Of a stretch of 31,610 bases of DNA, positions 5,774 through 14,278 are shown piece after piece. The position numbers and the translations under genes were made by a program. Origin of the DNA: a virus; IMG/VR virus record IMGVR_UViG_3300026519_000049, positions 1-31,610 of that record. One strand, written 5' to 3'. Position 1 is the first letter of the stretch; every line of letters starts with the position of its first letter. The notes beneath the pieces are model-generated. The model was not told where the DNA came from. It saw only the letters and a list, made by a program, of their open reading frames with translations, and did not search any database.

Positions 5774-6697
5774 TCAGCCTCCGGCGGCGGATCGGAGACC
5801 TGCGACGATGCGGGACAGGATCGACGTGTGCTCTGCCACCCTGACGGCGAGCACACCCACGTCGGGGGATTCGGCGTTGCGGACGGCGGCGAGGATGCGG
5901 TCCGCCTCCCCCGGGCCGATCCCCACCCCGGTCGCCGGCGCCGCATGTCGGCGGATGGCGTCCTCGAGCCGGTCCGACCACACACCCCACGCACCGTCCG
6001 GGCCGTCGGGGCCGAAAGGGAGGGTGGGGTCGAGGCGGAGGAACTGCCGCTGCCAGAACTCGACGATCCGCCGCTTCGCCGGGGTGTCGGGGTCGTCACG
6101 CCACACGAACATGAATTCTCCTCGTCGACTGACGTCGATGATATCGGCCACCCGCGCTCGGACCTCGTCGAGGTCGGGGAGACCCGAGTCCCTGATGTCA
6201 TCCTTGCGGGGTGTCCAGCGGCGGTGGTCGATCACCTGGGCCGGATTGAGGCCGAAATGCGCGCACATGGCGGCGGCGACCCGCACCATCGCCTCCACCT
6301 GCACGTCCGGCGCCGCACCGGCGCCGGGCAGATGGTTGATCGCCACCCCCACCAGGCTGCGGTTGCCGGACACGGTGGAGGTGGCGCCGTCCCGGTCGGC
6401 GGATCCGCCGCGGAGGTCGTCGAGCACATCCGGGTCACCACGTCCGGCATGCCAGACAACCCGCTGCGACAGCAGCCACGCCCTGCCGCCCCGGTCGACC
6501 ACGACGTGATAGAGGACGCCGCGGAATCGGTTGCGGTCGACGTAGAAGTCGGGGCCGGGCCAGCCGCGGATGGCGTCCCAATGCATCACCACCCCCACCG
6601 TCTCCTCCCGGTCCAGACCGCGGTTGGTGCGGGTCTCCCACCCATCCACCTCCACCACGTCGACCCCCATGCTGCGGAGCCGGTCGGCGAGGTTCAC
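5774..6697 (-). CDS. Endolysin: N-acetylmuramoyl-L-alanine amidase (amidase_2/PGRP fold)
   Basis: A 307-residue lysin that cleaves the amide bond between MurNAc and L-Ala. The amidase_2 fold spans about residues 30-170. The zinc ligands are likely His39 (VVMHWDA) and His158 (VIDHRRWTPRKDD), with an Asp at 166-167 replacing the usual Cys/Asp ligand. YHVVVDRGG, VVWHAGRG and GVAINH are further family landmarks. Residues about 190-307 hold FGPDGPDGAWGVWSDRLEDAI, which resembles a cell-wall-binding repeat, then a helical tail. It starts at GTG in a GTGA overlap. There is no signal peptide, so release depends on a holin. No LysB partner is present, arguing against a mycolata host. Confidence 0.88.
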   Translation of the reverse strand: MNLADRLRSMGVDVVEVDGWETRTNRGLDREETVGVVMHWDAIRGWPGPDFYVDRNRFRGVLYHVVVDRGGRAWLLSQRVVWHAGRGDPDVLDDLRGGSADRDGATSTVSGNRSLVGVAINHLPGAGAAPDVQVEAMVRVAAAMCAHFGLNPAQVIDHRRWTPRKDDIRDSGLPDLDEVRARVADIIDVSRRGEFMFVWRDDPDTPAKRRIVEFWQRQFLRLDPTLPFGPDGPDGAWGVWSDRLEDAIRRHAAPATGVGIGPGEADRILAAVRNAESPDVGVLAVRVAEHTSILSRIVAGLRSAAGG

Positions 6698-6924
6698 CGG
6701 CCGCCCCCTCCGGCCGGTTCCACCGCCGTCATCGTGATCGTGTCGCCGTCGACGGTCACGTCGATGGACCAGCCCGCCGACCCGTCCACCAACTCCCGGT
6801 CGACATGCAGCTCCCCTTTGAATGCTCGGACGACTGCGACGAGGATCGTCGACACCTCAGACAGGCGCCTCACCGCCTCCGCCTTCTCGAGGACGAGCCG
6901 CTCCACCATCTCCAACTCCACCAT
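6694..6924 (-). CDS. Small hypothetical protein between fibre and endolysin
   Basis: A 76-residue protein. The first half is a charged helix (VELEMVERLVLEKAEAVRRLSEVSTILVAVV) and the second is beta-rich (WSIDVTVDGDTITMTAVEP). The ATG at 6924 shares a base with the fibre stop and lies three bases after GGAGG. No family is recognised. The helical N-terminus could be a trimeric coiled coil, which would suit a fibre accessory, but that is only a suggestion. Confidence 0.6.
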   Translation of the reverse strand: MVELEMVERLVLEKAEAVRRLSEVSTILVAVVRAFKGELHVDRELVDGSAGWSIDVTVDGDTITMTAVEPAGGGGR

Positions 6925-9500
6925 CAACCTCCAATCGTCTCGAGGCGGTCCACCCGGTCCGCCAACTCTTGGATCGCCCGGATCATCGGGGCGATCAGCT
7001 GCTCATAGTTGAGGCCCCACATATCGTCGTCGACGTGGACGAGGGCGTGGCGTTCGGGGTCGACGACGTCGGCGACCTCCTGCGCGATCAGCCCCCACCA
7101 CCACTCGCCTGTGTGGCGGCGGTACCGGTAGCGCCGCGGTCGGAGGCGGCGGATAAGGTCGAGGCCGGGCACCTGGTCGGAGATGTGCTTCTTGACCCGG
7201 CGGTCGGAGCTGGATGATTCGGCGAGCCGATACACCGTCGCCCAACGGCGCGTCGACGACCCGAGGTTGTAGGCGTTGTCGGAGCGGGGGAGGATCGACC
7301 CCGCATAAAGCACCGCCCCGTTGAACGTGTCCGACACGTCGGAGCGCAAGTAATTGGCTCCTTGGACGCCGTCGAGGAGGTCGGCGTCGAGGCCGGACCC
7401 CGACCCGTCGTTCCCGGCGTGCCAAATCAGACTCCCGTTCGCGTAGAGGGTGCTCTTGTTGAAGTAGAACGCGGGGCGGTCGGTGTAGATGTGGCAGTAG
7501 GACGTGTTCTGCGGGCCGATCTGCATCCATCCGGACGGGGTGGTCGCCTGGATGGAGTTGTTGGCGCCGACCTCGAGGCGGGGGACGGTGGTCCCAGCGA
7601 ACTGGATGGCGACGCCGGCGGCGAGGCGGACATATCCGGCGTTGAGGCGGAACACCTCGGCGCCGGTCGACCCATAGTGGAGGGTGGCGCCGTCGGCGTC
7701 GATCCCGATGCGGGTCACCACCGCCGTCCCATTGTGCGCTTTGACGAAGACGTTCCCGAGGGGCCGTTCGTTCGTCCACGACCAGTCGTCGTTGGACCCG
7801 CCGTACCCGAACCACCCCGACCGTGTCGCCTGATCGGAGAGATACCAGGACAGGTATCGGGGGCCGGCGACGGTGGCGGATTGGCCGATCCACCAGGTGT
7901 CGCAGTTGATCCGGAACGTCGCCCCGTCCAGGATCCGGACGACCTTGCTCGTCCCGTCGATGTCGAAGGCGGTGGTGCCGGACGCAATCTGGATCTGTCC
8001 GTCCTCCATCCACAACTGCGACCGCTTCCCCGTCCCATCCTGCGGCCCGTAAAAGTGGATGCGCGGGTAGCCGCCGACGTCGGAGGTGGTCATCTCCGAC
8101 GGGCCGGTCTCGAAGGTGGTCGCCGCCCAGATCTTGAAATAGCCGTTGCCGGTCGAGGACAGCTCCATCCGCTCGTTCGGTGCGACGTCGGTGCGGATCG
8201 TCCCGCCGAGGATCACGTCGGCGGACAGGGTGCCGGCGGTGATCTTGTCTGCGGACAGCGACACGATCTTGGTGTCGGTCACGGACCCGTCGGCGATGTT
8301 GAGGGACGTGACCGGGGTGGCGAACACCCGCTCCGGGACCGGTGGCGTCTCCCGGGAGACGAGCCGCTTCGACGGCGCCCCCACCTTCAAACGTGCCTGC
8401 CCCGACTCCCACACCACAAACGGGGTCAGGTCGAGATAGCTGCCCGCCGCGGTGCGGTAGTAGACGCCCATCCCGTCTCGGACCGGCCAGGACACCTCAT
8501 AGACCTTCATCACCAGAGGGGAGAGCATCTGGCCCCGGTGGATCGTCTGCTGGGCGTCGTCGCGGAGCCGCCCCTCCGGATGCCACACCCAGATCCGGTC
8601 ACCGGGCTGGACGAGGGTTTGGACGTGGGGGTGGTCGGTGGCGGCGGTGACGTCACCGGCGACGTTGACGAACCGGTTGAGCTGCGCCTGCGCGATCTGG
8701 GTGGCCTCCGGGGATGCGGTGATCGGCGACGACACCGGCCGCTTCCTGACGAGCTGGTTGCCGAACAGATCCTTGTACGGGTTCGATGCGGCGTCGGCGG
8801 TGCCCACCACCACCGTCTCCTCCTGCTGCCCCTCCCCGAACAGCACCACCCGGCTCGTCCAGTCCTGGGCGTCCCAGTCGACATCGAGGACCGTCGCCGG
8901 GAGGCCCTCCACCTGCGGGTCGGACGCCGCCGAATCGGCGAGCACCACCTGCGGGGTCGTGCGAAACACCGACGATTCCGGTCCTGCGTCGATTTTCCCG
9001 TCCGGCCGCACCCTGTATGCGGCCGAGTAGTAGTCGACGATGTAGTCGAGGATCTGGCGGCGGTTCAGAAACTGGAAGGCGCGGGAGAGCTCTCCGGCGG
9101 CGGGTGGGGCGACGGCGGTGATGGTGCCGGGCTGCAAAGGGGACGGGGTGCCGGCGATGGTGCCCAACAGCTGGGTGACCCAGCTGGTGAAGTTCTGCGG
9201 GGAGGCGGTCCACCCCACCTCGAGGATGTCCCCTTTGCCATCTTGGTCGCCGAGGTGGATGAGGAGGCCGTGTCCGGCGACACCGACGGACAGGTCGAGG
9301 CGGCGGGCCACCTCGTAGACGACGCCGCTGTATCGGGCGGCGGCGAGCATGCCGGTGTCGCCGAGCGCGTCCGGGTCGACCGGCGCGTCGGTGACGACGA
9401 TGTGGCCGAACTCGACGAGCTGGTCGACGACGTCGGCTGGGGTGTCGGGGCGGAGCCGAAGGTCGAATGCGCCGTGGCCCTGCAGCACCTCGCGGATCAT
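6924..9500 (-). CDS. Tail hub/fibre protein with C-terminal peptidase S74 chaperone
   Basis: An 858-residue virion protein. Residues about 1-390 resemble the actinophage Gp37-like tail hub (YSGVVYEVARRLDLSVGVAGHG..., RRQILDYIVDYYSAAYRV, PGDRIWVWHPEGRL). Next come a linker with SVTDTKIVSLSADKITAGTL and a beta-rich fibre of repeated short strands, including LIWHAGNDGSG and LDADLLDGVQGANYLRSD, typical of phage fibres. Residues 762-858 are an S74 intramolecular chaperone: SSSDRRVKKHI carries the Ser and Lys of the autocleavage dyad, followed by YRYRRHTGEWWWGLIAQEV and a terminal coiled coil (AIQELADRVDRLE). The chaperone trimerises the fibre and then cuts itself off. It is likely the receptor-binding protein. 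Confidence 0.85.
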   Translation of the reverse strand: MIREVLQGHGAFDLRLRPDTPADVVDQLVEFGHIVVTDAPVDPDALGDTGMLAAARYSGVVYEVARRLDLSVGVAGHGLLIHLGDQDGKGDILEVGWTASPQNFTSWVTQLLGTIAGTPSPLQPGTITAVAPPAAGELSRAFQFLNRRQILDYIVDYYSAAYRVRPDGKIDAGPESSVFRTTPQVVLADSAASDPQVEGLPATVLDVDWDAQDWTSRVVLFGEGQQEETVVVGTADAASNPYKDLFGNQLVRKRPVSSPITASPEATQIAQAQLNRFVNVAGDVTAATDHPHVQTLVQPGDRIWVWHPEGRLRDDAQQTIHRGQMLSPLVMKVYEVSWPVRDGMGVYYRTAAGSYLDLTPFVVWESGQARLKVGAPSKRLVSRETPPVPERVFATPVTSLNIADGSVTDTKIVSLSADKITAGTLSADVILGGTIRTDVAPNERMELSSTGNGYFKIWAATTFETGPSEMTTSDVGGYPRIHFYGPQDGTGKRSQLWMEDGQIQIASGTTAFDIDGTSKVVRILDGATFRINCDTWWIGQSATVAGPRYLSWYLSDQATRSGWFGYGGSNDDWSWTNERPLGNVFVKAHNGTAVVTRIGIDADGATLHYGSTGAEVFRLNAGYVRLAAGVAIQFAGTTVPRLEVGANNSIQATTPSGWMQIGPQNTSYCHIYTDRPAFYFNKSTLYANGSLIWHAGNDGSGSGLDADLLDGVQGANYLRSDVSDTFNGAVLYAGSILPRSDNAYNLGSSTRRWATVYRLAESSSSDRRVKKHISDQVPGLDLIRRLRPRRYRYRRHTGEWWWGLIAQEVADVVDPERHALVHVDDDMWGLNYEQLIAPMIRAIQELADRVDRLETIGG

Positions 9501-9513
9501 CCCGTCACCTGCC

Positions 9514-10743
9514 TCATCGTCTCACCGGGACGATCCGCTCGGCCAGATAGCCCAAATATTGGAGCGTGAGGTCTTCGGCGGTGTCGCCGGCGGCGGCGCC
9601 GGACCCGCCGACCTCGGCGCCGACGAACGCGGCGAGCTGGGAGGTGTTGGCGGCGGTGATCGCCCCGTTGGTCAGATCCTGGGTGTGCGCCGCCCCGGTG
9701 CCGACGACATATCGGTTCCCTGCGGTGTCGTTGTTGGTGGCGCGGATCGCAGGTGGAGACGTTGCACCGGTCGGTGTCACCGCCGTCGCCGCCTCCGACG
9801 GGACGACGGCGAGACCGAGGCTCGTGGTGCCGTTGTAGGTGACGACGACCTCGACGAACCGGGAGCCGCGGCGGAGGAGGAAGTCGAAGGTGAGGGTGCG
9901 GCGGACGAGCCGCACCGCGCAGGCTTCGGCGTCGTTGCGGAGGATCGTGACCGCCGACCACACTCCGCTGATCTCCGACCCGCCGACGTCGACACGCCAC
10001 GTCTTCGCGGTGTCCCATTGGGTGCCGTCGAACGTGGCGACGTCGAACCGCAGGTTGGTGCCGTTCGGCGTCACCCGCACCAACCCGTTGGACAGCTCCC
10101 AGCTGCCCGGCACGTTCGGGCATGCCAGCCCGGCCCGCACCCGGCCGTCCACCTTCACCTGACAGGCCGCCTTGAACCAGTCGGCTGGGGCGATCCCCCA
10201 GGTGGGCCGGTCGCCGTAGCCGACGTCCCGGACCACCGTGACCGACCCACCCTCCGCAGCCCGGGTCAGCAACGTCGGATTCGTGGTGGCGGTGGTGAGC
10301 ATGAAATAGCCGGGTGGGAGGCCGATCATCGGCGCCGCCTCCGACGCATCCACACCGTGGGCGTTGGTGCGGACCGAACCGACGAGGACGTCCTGCACCT
10401 CCACATCGGCGGGACCGCCGACCCGCTCCAGCAGCAGCCGGTATCCAAGTTTGCCGCCGTCGAACAGGGCGGCGTCCCGGGCGGCGGCGTCCACCGCCGC
10501 GGACCGGAGCCGGTAGAACCCGTCGACGGTCGGGTCGGTCTGATAGGTGACCGGGATGATCGTGTGCGGCATCGCCGCCAACGCCTCGAGTTCGTCCCGC
10601 ACCCACAGTGCGTCCGCCAGGGTGGACCCCCAGATCACCCCTGCCATCTCCACCGTCTCGCCCCGCCCGCCGGCGCGGCGGGAAATCTCCGACATGCGGA
10701 TCGTCACGTCGGTGCCGACCCGTCCGACCACCAGATCAGCCAT
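9514..10743 (-). CDS. Minor (distal) tail protein
   Basis: A 409-residue protein directly after the tape measure in transcription order, the usual place of the distal tail protein. It is beta-rich throughout. Its N-terminal 110 residues (RVGTDVTIRMSEISRRAGGR..., VTYQTDPTVDGFYRLRSAAVD) resemble the opening domain of distal tail proteins. The remainder (FKAACQVKVDGRVRAGLACP, GTQWDTAKTWRVDVGG) may be a carbohydrate-binding or galectin-like insertion. Nothing catalytic is seen. Its ATG overlaps the stop of the tape-measure gene. The name rests on position and general character. Confidence 0.65.
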   Translation of the reverse strand: MADLVVGRVGTDVTIRMSEISRRAGGRGETVEMAGVIWGSTLADALWVRDELEALAAMPHTIIPVTYQTDPTVDGFYRLRSAAVDAAARDAALFDGGKLGYRLLLERVGGPADVEVQDVLVGSVRTNAHGVDASEAAPMIGLPPGYFMLTTATTNPTLLTRAAEGGSVTVVRDVGYGDRPTWGIAPADWFKAACQVKVDGRVRAGLACPNVPGSWELSNGLVRVTPNGTNLRFDVATFDGTQWDTAKTWRVDVGGSEISGVWSAVTILRNDAEACAVRLVRRTLTFDFLLRRGSRFVEVVVTYNGTTSLGLAVVPSEAATAVTPTGATSPPAIRATNNDTAGNRYVVGTGAAHTQDLTNGAITAANTSQLAAFVGAEVGGSGAAAGDTAEDLTLQYLGYLAERIVPVRR

Positions 10744-12446
10744 CAGCCGACCCTCCTCGCCTCATCGACGAGCCAGTCGAACAGCACCCGCCCGTCGGGG
10801 AGGACCAGCTGGATCGTCGACCCGCCAGCGAGACGACGGCCGTCGGGTGGGTTCGGGTCGATCCGGCCGGCGGTCTGCGGGACGAACACCTCCGGCCCTG
10901 CTTCGCCGACCACCAGCGGCACCCCCGGCGTCGCCGCCCCGCCGTGACGGCGGAACGCCACCTGCTGGCCGCGGCGCCGCTTCGACCCACGCACGTCGAT
11001 CACCCCGGTCTCCACCCCGACTAACCCCAGTTCGTTCACCGACTCCATCGTCGCCTTCAACCGGAGGATGTCGTCGATGGTGACCCCAGCCTCATAGCCC
11101 ACCGCCTGCAACGCCTCCACCATCGGGGTTTTCATCGCGTTGGCGGCGTCCCGGAACCGGCCGGCCACGTCGAGGATGTCCTGCAGCGGCTGCTTCAACG
11201 CTCGGGTCTCGGCGGCGAGGCTGTCCCGGATCGTATCGGCGGCCGATTCGGCGTCGTCGTCGACGTCCCGCAGCGCAGACGCGAAGAGCCGCTGCTCCCG
11301 CTCCACCTCTCTGCTCTCGTCGGCGAGGCGCCGCATCTGGTCGGCGTAGGCGGCGGCGTCGTCGTCGGAGATGCCCAGCTGTTCCGCCATCTCTTCGACG
11401 GCGTCGGCTGCCCGGTCCAGATCCTGCGCCGACGCGCCGACCTCCCGGGCGAGACTGCGGATCGCGTCCTCGTTGTCCACCAACGCACCCTTGGTGCGGG
11501 ACAGGACGGTGACCATCGCGGCGGCCTCGTTCCCGGAGAAGTCGCCGACCTGGCGGCGGAGGAAGTCGAGTTCGGTGCGCATGAACTCGACACCGCGGGT
11601 CGTCCGGTCCGACCACGCCTTGATGGTGCGGAGCCGACCCTGCAACAGTCCCATCCCGGAGACGGCCGCCCGCAAAGCCTCCTTCTTGATCGGCAGGAAC
11701 ATCGCCCCCAGTTCGGCTTTGAGGTTCTCCGCTTCGGCGGCGGCGATCCTCTGCTGATTCGCCAGCTCGTCCTGGGTGTTGACGAAGTCGCCGGCCACCC
11801 GGTCGGTCTGTTCGTAGATGATCCGCAGCGACGCCAACGCCTTCTCCTGGCGGGTCACCTCCGATGTGGTGGCCGCCAACCCCATCTCGACCGCCTTCGC
11901 CCGCACCGACGCGTCGTCGAGGGTGACGGCGAACCGGCGGATCGGCTCGGTCTCACCCCGCAACGCCGCTTGGATCGCCACCATCGCCTGCGTCACGTCG
12001 GTGTTGAAAACGGACGCCATGTCGGCTGCCCGTTTCGTGAGGTTGATCGTCTCGTCCGCCGCCTCCGACGCCGACAGGCCGAAGTTGAGGAGGAGTGCGC
12101 CGGTCTGCGCCGCCATCTGGTTGATGTCCGACCTGGCCATCCCCACCTGCGAAGCCGCCGCCTCCCCGAACCGGAAGATCTGGTCGGCGGCGTCGCCGAA
12201 CACGACGTTCACCGCGTTCATCGACTCGCCGAGGTCGGACGCGGCGCGGATCGCGTCGTTGGCGATGGCGCCGATCCCCGCCGCCGCCGCACCGACCGCC
12301 GCCTGCGTCGTCGCAGACAAGCCCCGCACCCGGGCGCCGATCCCCGACACCGTCGCCGTCGTCGTCGCCGCGGCCTGCCGCAGACCGGCCCGATACCGGT
12401 CGGTGCGGGCGATCAGCTCGACGACGACCTGCCGCACCACCGCCAC
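10743..12446 (-). CDS. Tape measure protein
   Basis: A 567-residue protein starting at GTG. It has the standard tape-measure opening (VELIARTDRYRAGLRQAAATTTATVSGIG), then a small Ala/Gly hydrophobic stretch (TTQAAVGAAAAGIGAIANDAI). The conserved block follows: AASDLGESMNAVNVVFGDAADQI, SDINQMAAQTGALLLNFGLS, KRAADMASVFNTDVTQAMVAIQAALRGE. Long coiled-coil helices make up residues about 190-430. By the usual relation of about 0.15 nm per residue the tail would be near 85 nm, which is short for a siphovirus. No lysozyme or peptidase insert is seen. It follows the frameshifted chaperone genes exactly as in lambda-like tails. Confidence 0.92.
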   Translation of the reverse strand: MAVVRQVVVELIARTDRYRAGLRQAAATTTATVSGIGARVRGLSATTQAAVGAAAAGIGAIANDAIRAASDLGESMNAVNVVFGDAADQIFRFGEAAASQVGMARSDINQMAAQTGALLLNFGLSASEAADETINLTKRAADMASVFNTDVTQAMVAIQAALRGETEPIRRFAVTLDDASVRAKAVEMGLAATTSEVTRQEKALASLRIIYEQTDRVAGDFVNTQDELANQQRIAAAEAENLKAELGAMFLPIKKEALRAAVSGMGLLQGRLRTIKAWSDRTTRGVEFMRTELDFLRRQVGDFSGNEAAAMVTVLSRTKGALVDNEDAIRSLAREVGASAQDLDRAADAVEEMAEQLGISDDDAAAYADQMRRLADESREVEREQRLFASALRDVDDDAESAADTIRDSLAAETRALKQPLQDILDVAGRFRDAANAMKTPMVEALQAVGYEAGVTIDDILRLKATMESVNELGLVGVETGVIDVRGSKRRRGQQVAFRRHGGAATPGVPLVVGEAGPEVFVPQTAGRIDPNPPDGRRLAGGSTIQLVLPDGRVLFDWLVDEARRVG

Positions 12447-12447
12447 C

Positions 12448-13250
12448 TCAGTCCACCCCCTCGGCTAGTTCGAGCCGAACCTTCAGGCCGTGCCGCGACG
12501 TCGCCGGCGACAGCCCCGCCATCCGGGCGTCGATCTTCTCACATCCCCGGCATCGGATCAGCACCGCTTCCATCTCCAAACCTTCGTCCCAATCCCGCTG
12601 CGACGTGCCGCAGCGGCTGCACCGTTCCGCCTCGAGACGCCGCCACGCCAACGCCAACGCCTGGTCGTCCGGATCCCACGACAGGAACTCCGAATGTGGG
12701 ATCCCCAGTGGGACGACATAGGCGAGCTCCTCCGCTAGGTCGGGGGAGCGGCGGATCCGCTCGACGGTAAAGGGACGTCGCGGATCTCCCTCTGCGCCAG
12801 GAACGCGGCGGTGAACAGGGCGGTCACCTCCGCTTCGGACCATTCGTCGACGATTGCTTCGGCGTCCGACAGACTGATCTCGGGGTCGACGGACGCGGCG
12901 GCGAGCAGCGGCGCGCAGATGCCATCCGGGTCGAAGTCGAGGCCGTCTGCGGCGTCGCCGTCGGCCGGCGGATGGGCGGCGACGAGACGCCGCCATTCGG
13001 CCCGTGGCAACGCCCGGAACGTGAACGTCACCGTCGCATCCCGGATCTCCGCTTCCACTGCGGCGAGGTCCGCCTCAACCTGCGGCGCCCGGTCGCGACT
13101 GTTGGACCGTTCGTCGGTGCGGCGCACCTCGTCGAGGAGGCGGCGGAGCCGGTCCCGTTCGGCGAGCAGGTCCGGGTCGATGCAGATCCGCACCGACCTG
13201 GTCGGCGGTTTCCGCCGTTTCCGGATCGTCCCGATGTCCATCCCGGTCAC
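12448..13250 (-). CDS. gpGT-type tail assembly chaperone made by -1 frameshifting
   Basis: The fusion of about 267 residues is read from 13250 to the slippery site at 12774-12768 and then in the -1 frame to the stop at 12448. The extension of about 106 residues begins TVERIRRSPDLAEELAYVVPLGIPHSEFL and continues SWDPDDQALALAW. This is the familiar T-domain of siphophage chaperones, and it ends with two CxxC pairs (CSRCG, CRGC), a possible zinc ribbon. This frame has no start codon with a ribosome-binding site of its own. In lambda, GT bridges tape measure and major tail protein, and G:GT stoichiometry matters. The stop lies just before the tape-measure GTG. Confidence 0.8.
12735..13250 (-). 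CDS. gpG-type tail assembly chaperone (0-frame product)
   Basis: A 171-residue protein if read from the GTG at 13250, which overlaps the major tail protein stop as GTGA; ATG 13241 (168 residues) is the alternative. It sits between major tail protein and tape measure, the standard place for gpG. It contains ICIDPDLLAERDRLRRLLDEVRR, DATVTFTFRALPRAEWRRLVAAHPP and ISLSDAEAIVDEWSEAEVTALFTAAF, matching the actinophage G-domain pattern (FRALP...W..L...HPP). The end, SSGSAAPPT, is the frame used when the ribosome does not slip. Confidence 0.85.
   Translation of the reverse strand: MTGMDIGTIRKRRKPPTRSVRICIDPDLLAERDRLRRLLDEVRRTDERSNSRDRAPQVEADLAAVEAEIRDATVTFTFRALPRAEWRRLVAAHPPADGDAADGLDFDPDGICAPLLAAASVDPEISLSDAEAIVDEWSEAEVTALFTAAFLAQREIRDVPLPSSGSAAPPT
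12746..12774 (-). promoter_or_regulatory. Programmed -1 frameshift signal: C CCT TTA plus hairpin
   Basis: On the minus strand the zero-frame codons GTC CCT TTA contain the canonical X XXY YYZ heptamer C CCT TTA (+ strand 12768-12774). Five bases later a perfect 6-bp stem, GAGCGG-ATCCG-CCGCTC (12762-12746), can stall the ribosome. Slipping by -1 moves translation from the gpG frame into the T-domain frame, whose coding begins exactly there. Site, spacer and stem all fit the known tail-chaperone mechanism. Confidence 0.85.
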
Positions 13251-13729
13251 GCCGCCAGCGCGTAGTCCTCGAGCGGCACGTCGGTGACGGCGCACTCGAC
13301 CGTGAACCTCTGCATCTCGTTGCGGACCACGTCGGCCGGGTTGCGGGTGACGACGGTGATCGGCCAGAGGTCGACCTTGTCGCCGATTGCCCACGTCCCC
13401 TTCGTCGCCAGCCCGAACCTGGCGATGGCGATGTACCCGGCGGTACCGCGGGTGAGGGTGGACCAGGCGGTGTCGGCGGTGTCGTCCCGGTAGAGCTCGA
13501 GGGTGAGTGGCTGCCCGCCGTAGGTGCCGGGCGCCGTCTTGTTGAATTTCGACGACATGTCGGCGGCGTCGACGATGGATCCGTCGAACGGGGTGGACAG
13601 GCCGCCGTCGGTGAGGAACCCGGTGAGGTCGACACCGGCGTTCAACTCGGCGGACGTCGGCGCCGACTTGTTCGCCACCGTCGCGACATAGAACAGCTCG
13701 AGGACCCCTGCGCCGGTGATGCGTGCCAT
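13247..13729 (-). CDS. Major tail protein
   Basis: A 160-residue tail-tube protein beginning MARITGAGVLELFYVATVAN, the common start for siphophage major tail proteins. It is followed by LTGFLTDGGLSTPFDGSIVDAADMSSKFNKT and beta-rich sequence (PLTLELYRDD, GYIAIARFGL, WAIGDKVDLWPITVVTRNPAD). Size, beta content and position upstream of the gpG/GT genes support the call. ATG 13729 overlaps the preceding stop (ATGA), with the purine-rich GAAGAAGG run as ribosome-binding site. No Ig-like C-terminal domain is present. Confidence 0.85.
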   Translation of the reverse strand: MARITGAGVLELFYVATVANKSAPTSAELNAGVDLTGFLTDGGLSTPFDGSIVDAADMSSKFNKTAPGTYGGQPLTLELYRDDTADTAWSTLTRGTAGYIAIARFGLATKGTWAIGDKVDLWPITVVTRNPADVVRNEMQRFTVECAVTDVPLEDYALAA

Positions 13730-13881
13730 CAGCCTTCTTCTCCTTCGTCTCGGATCGCGTCGGGTTCGCCGTACCGCCATCCGGCCGTTTCGACGAGCAC
13801 CGCGGCGGTGGATTCGGGCACCTGGGCGACGCCGCCGGTGGCGGGATGGTGGATGGTGACCAGTCTCGGTTCGTCAGCCAT
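13729..13881 (-). CDS. Small protein upstream of the major tail protein
   Basis: A 50-residue protein, MADEPRLVTIHHPATGGVAQ followed by VPESTAAVLVETAGWRYGEPDA and an acidic end. The stretch VPESTAAVL...GW is typical of short actinophage peptides located near head-tail or tail genes, of unknown role. It is the first late gene after the hairpin gap. TATCGT stands seven bases before its ATG and could be the -10 of a leaderless promoter; GGCGGGT is a weak alternative ribosome-binding site. Confidence 0.6.
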   Translation of the reverse strand: MADEPRLVTIHHPATGGVAQVPESTAAVLVETAGWRYGEPDAIRDEGEEG

Positions 13882-13945
13882 ACCCGCCACGATAACCGGC
13901 CGGCCACGATCATCGGATGCGGCTGTCTGGATAGTCTGGACATGT
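13882..13945. promoter_or_regulatory. Divergent start region with possible leaderless promoters and operator repeat
   Basis: Between two divergent genes lie TATCGT (minus strand, seven bases before the ATG at 13881) and TAGTCT (plus strand 13932-13937, eight bases before the ATG at 13946). Both match TANNNT. The direct repeat GTCTGGA (13925-13931 and 13934-13940) flanks the plus -10 and could be an operator for the helix-turn-helix protein encoded next to it. No -35 resembling TTGACA is seen, so this is tentative. Confidence 0.35.
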
Positions 13946-14194
13946 ATGCGGCGGCCTGGCCATCTTGCACGACCCGACCTGGGTGACGGTTTGGATCTGG
14001 TGGGGATCGTCGAGATCGCAGCCAGACTGGCGGTGGATCGTGGCACCGTGGACAAATGGCGGTGGCGTGGCGTCCTCCCCGACCCGGACTGGGTGGTGTC
14101 GGGGACGCCGGTATGGCGGTGGTCGACGGTCCGGATGTGGGCGACGATGACCGGGCGGCTTCCCGACGGCGAACCCCCCACCCGGCGAGGGTGA
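13946..14194 (+). CDS. Helix-turn-helix DNA-binding protein on the opposite strand of the late operon
   Basis: An 82-residue protein; the start could also be GTG 14000. The domain is LVGIVEIAARLAVDRGTVDKWRWRGVLPDPDWV, then TPVWRWSTVRMWATMTG. This is an AlpA/excisionase-like winged helix: helix-turn-helix, then the LPDPDW turn and a W-x-x-x-TV-x-x-W closing helix. It aligns well with the protein at 30486-30710, sharing RW.G.LPDPDWV. Opposite orientation, placement between head and tail genes, an own promoter-like box and a strong hairpin downstream are moron-like traits. A repressor or activator of late genes is plausible. Confidence 0.65.
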   Translation: MRRPGHLARPDLGDGLDLVGIVEIAARLAVDRGTVDKWRWRGVLPDPDWVVSGTPVWRWSTVRMWATMTGRLPDGEPPTRRG

Positions 14195-14278
14195 GGGGGT
14201 TCGGCAGTCTCAACGCCCTCCGCGTCGTACAACGGCGCATCTAAGTGGCGTCCACCACACTACCAGCTAGCACAGTCA

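Noticed and set aside
7362-9569. A 735-codon + strand frame opposite the hub/fibre gene
   Set aside because: Gly/Val/Asp/His-rich antisense translation of a verified structural gene, with no start context.
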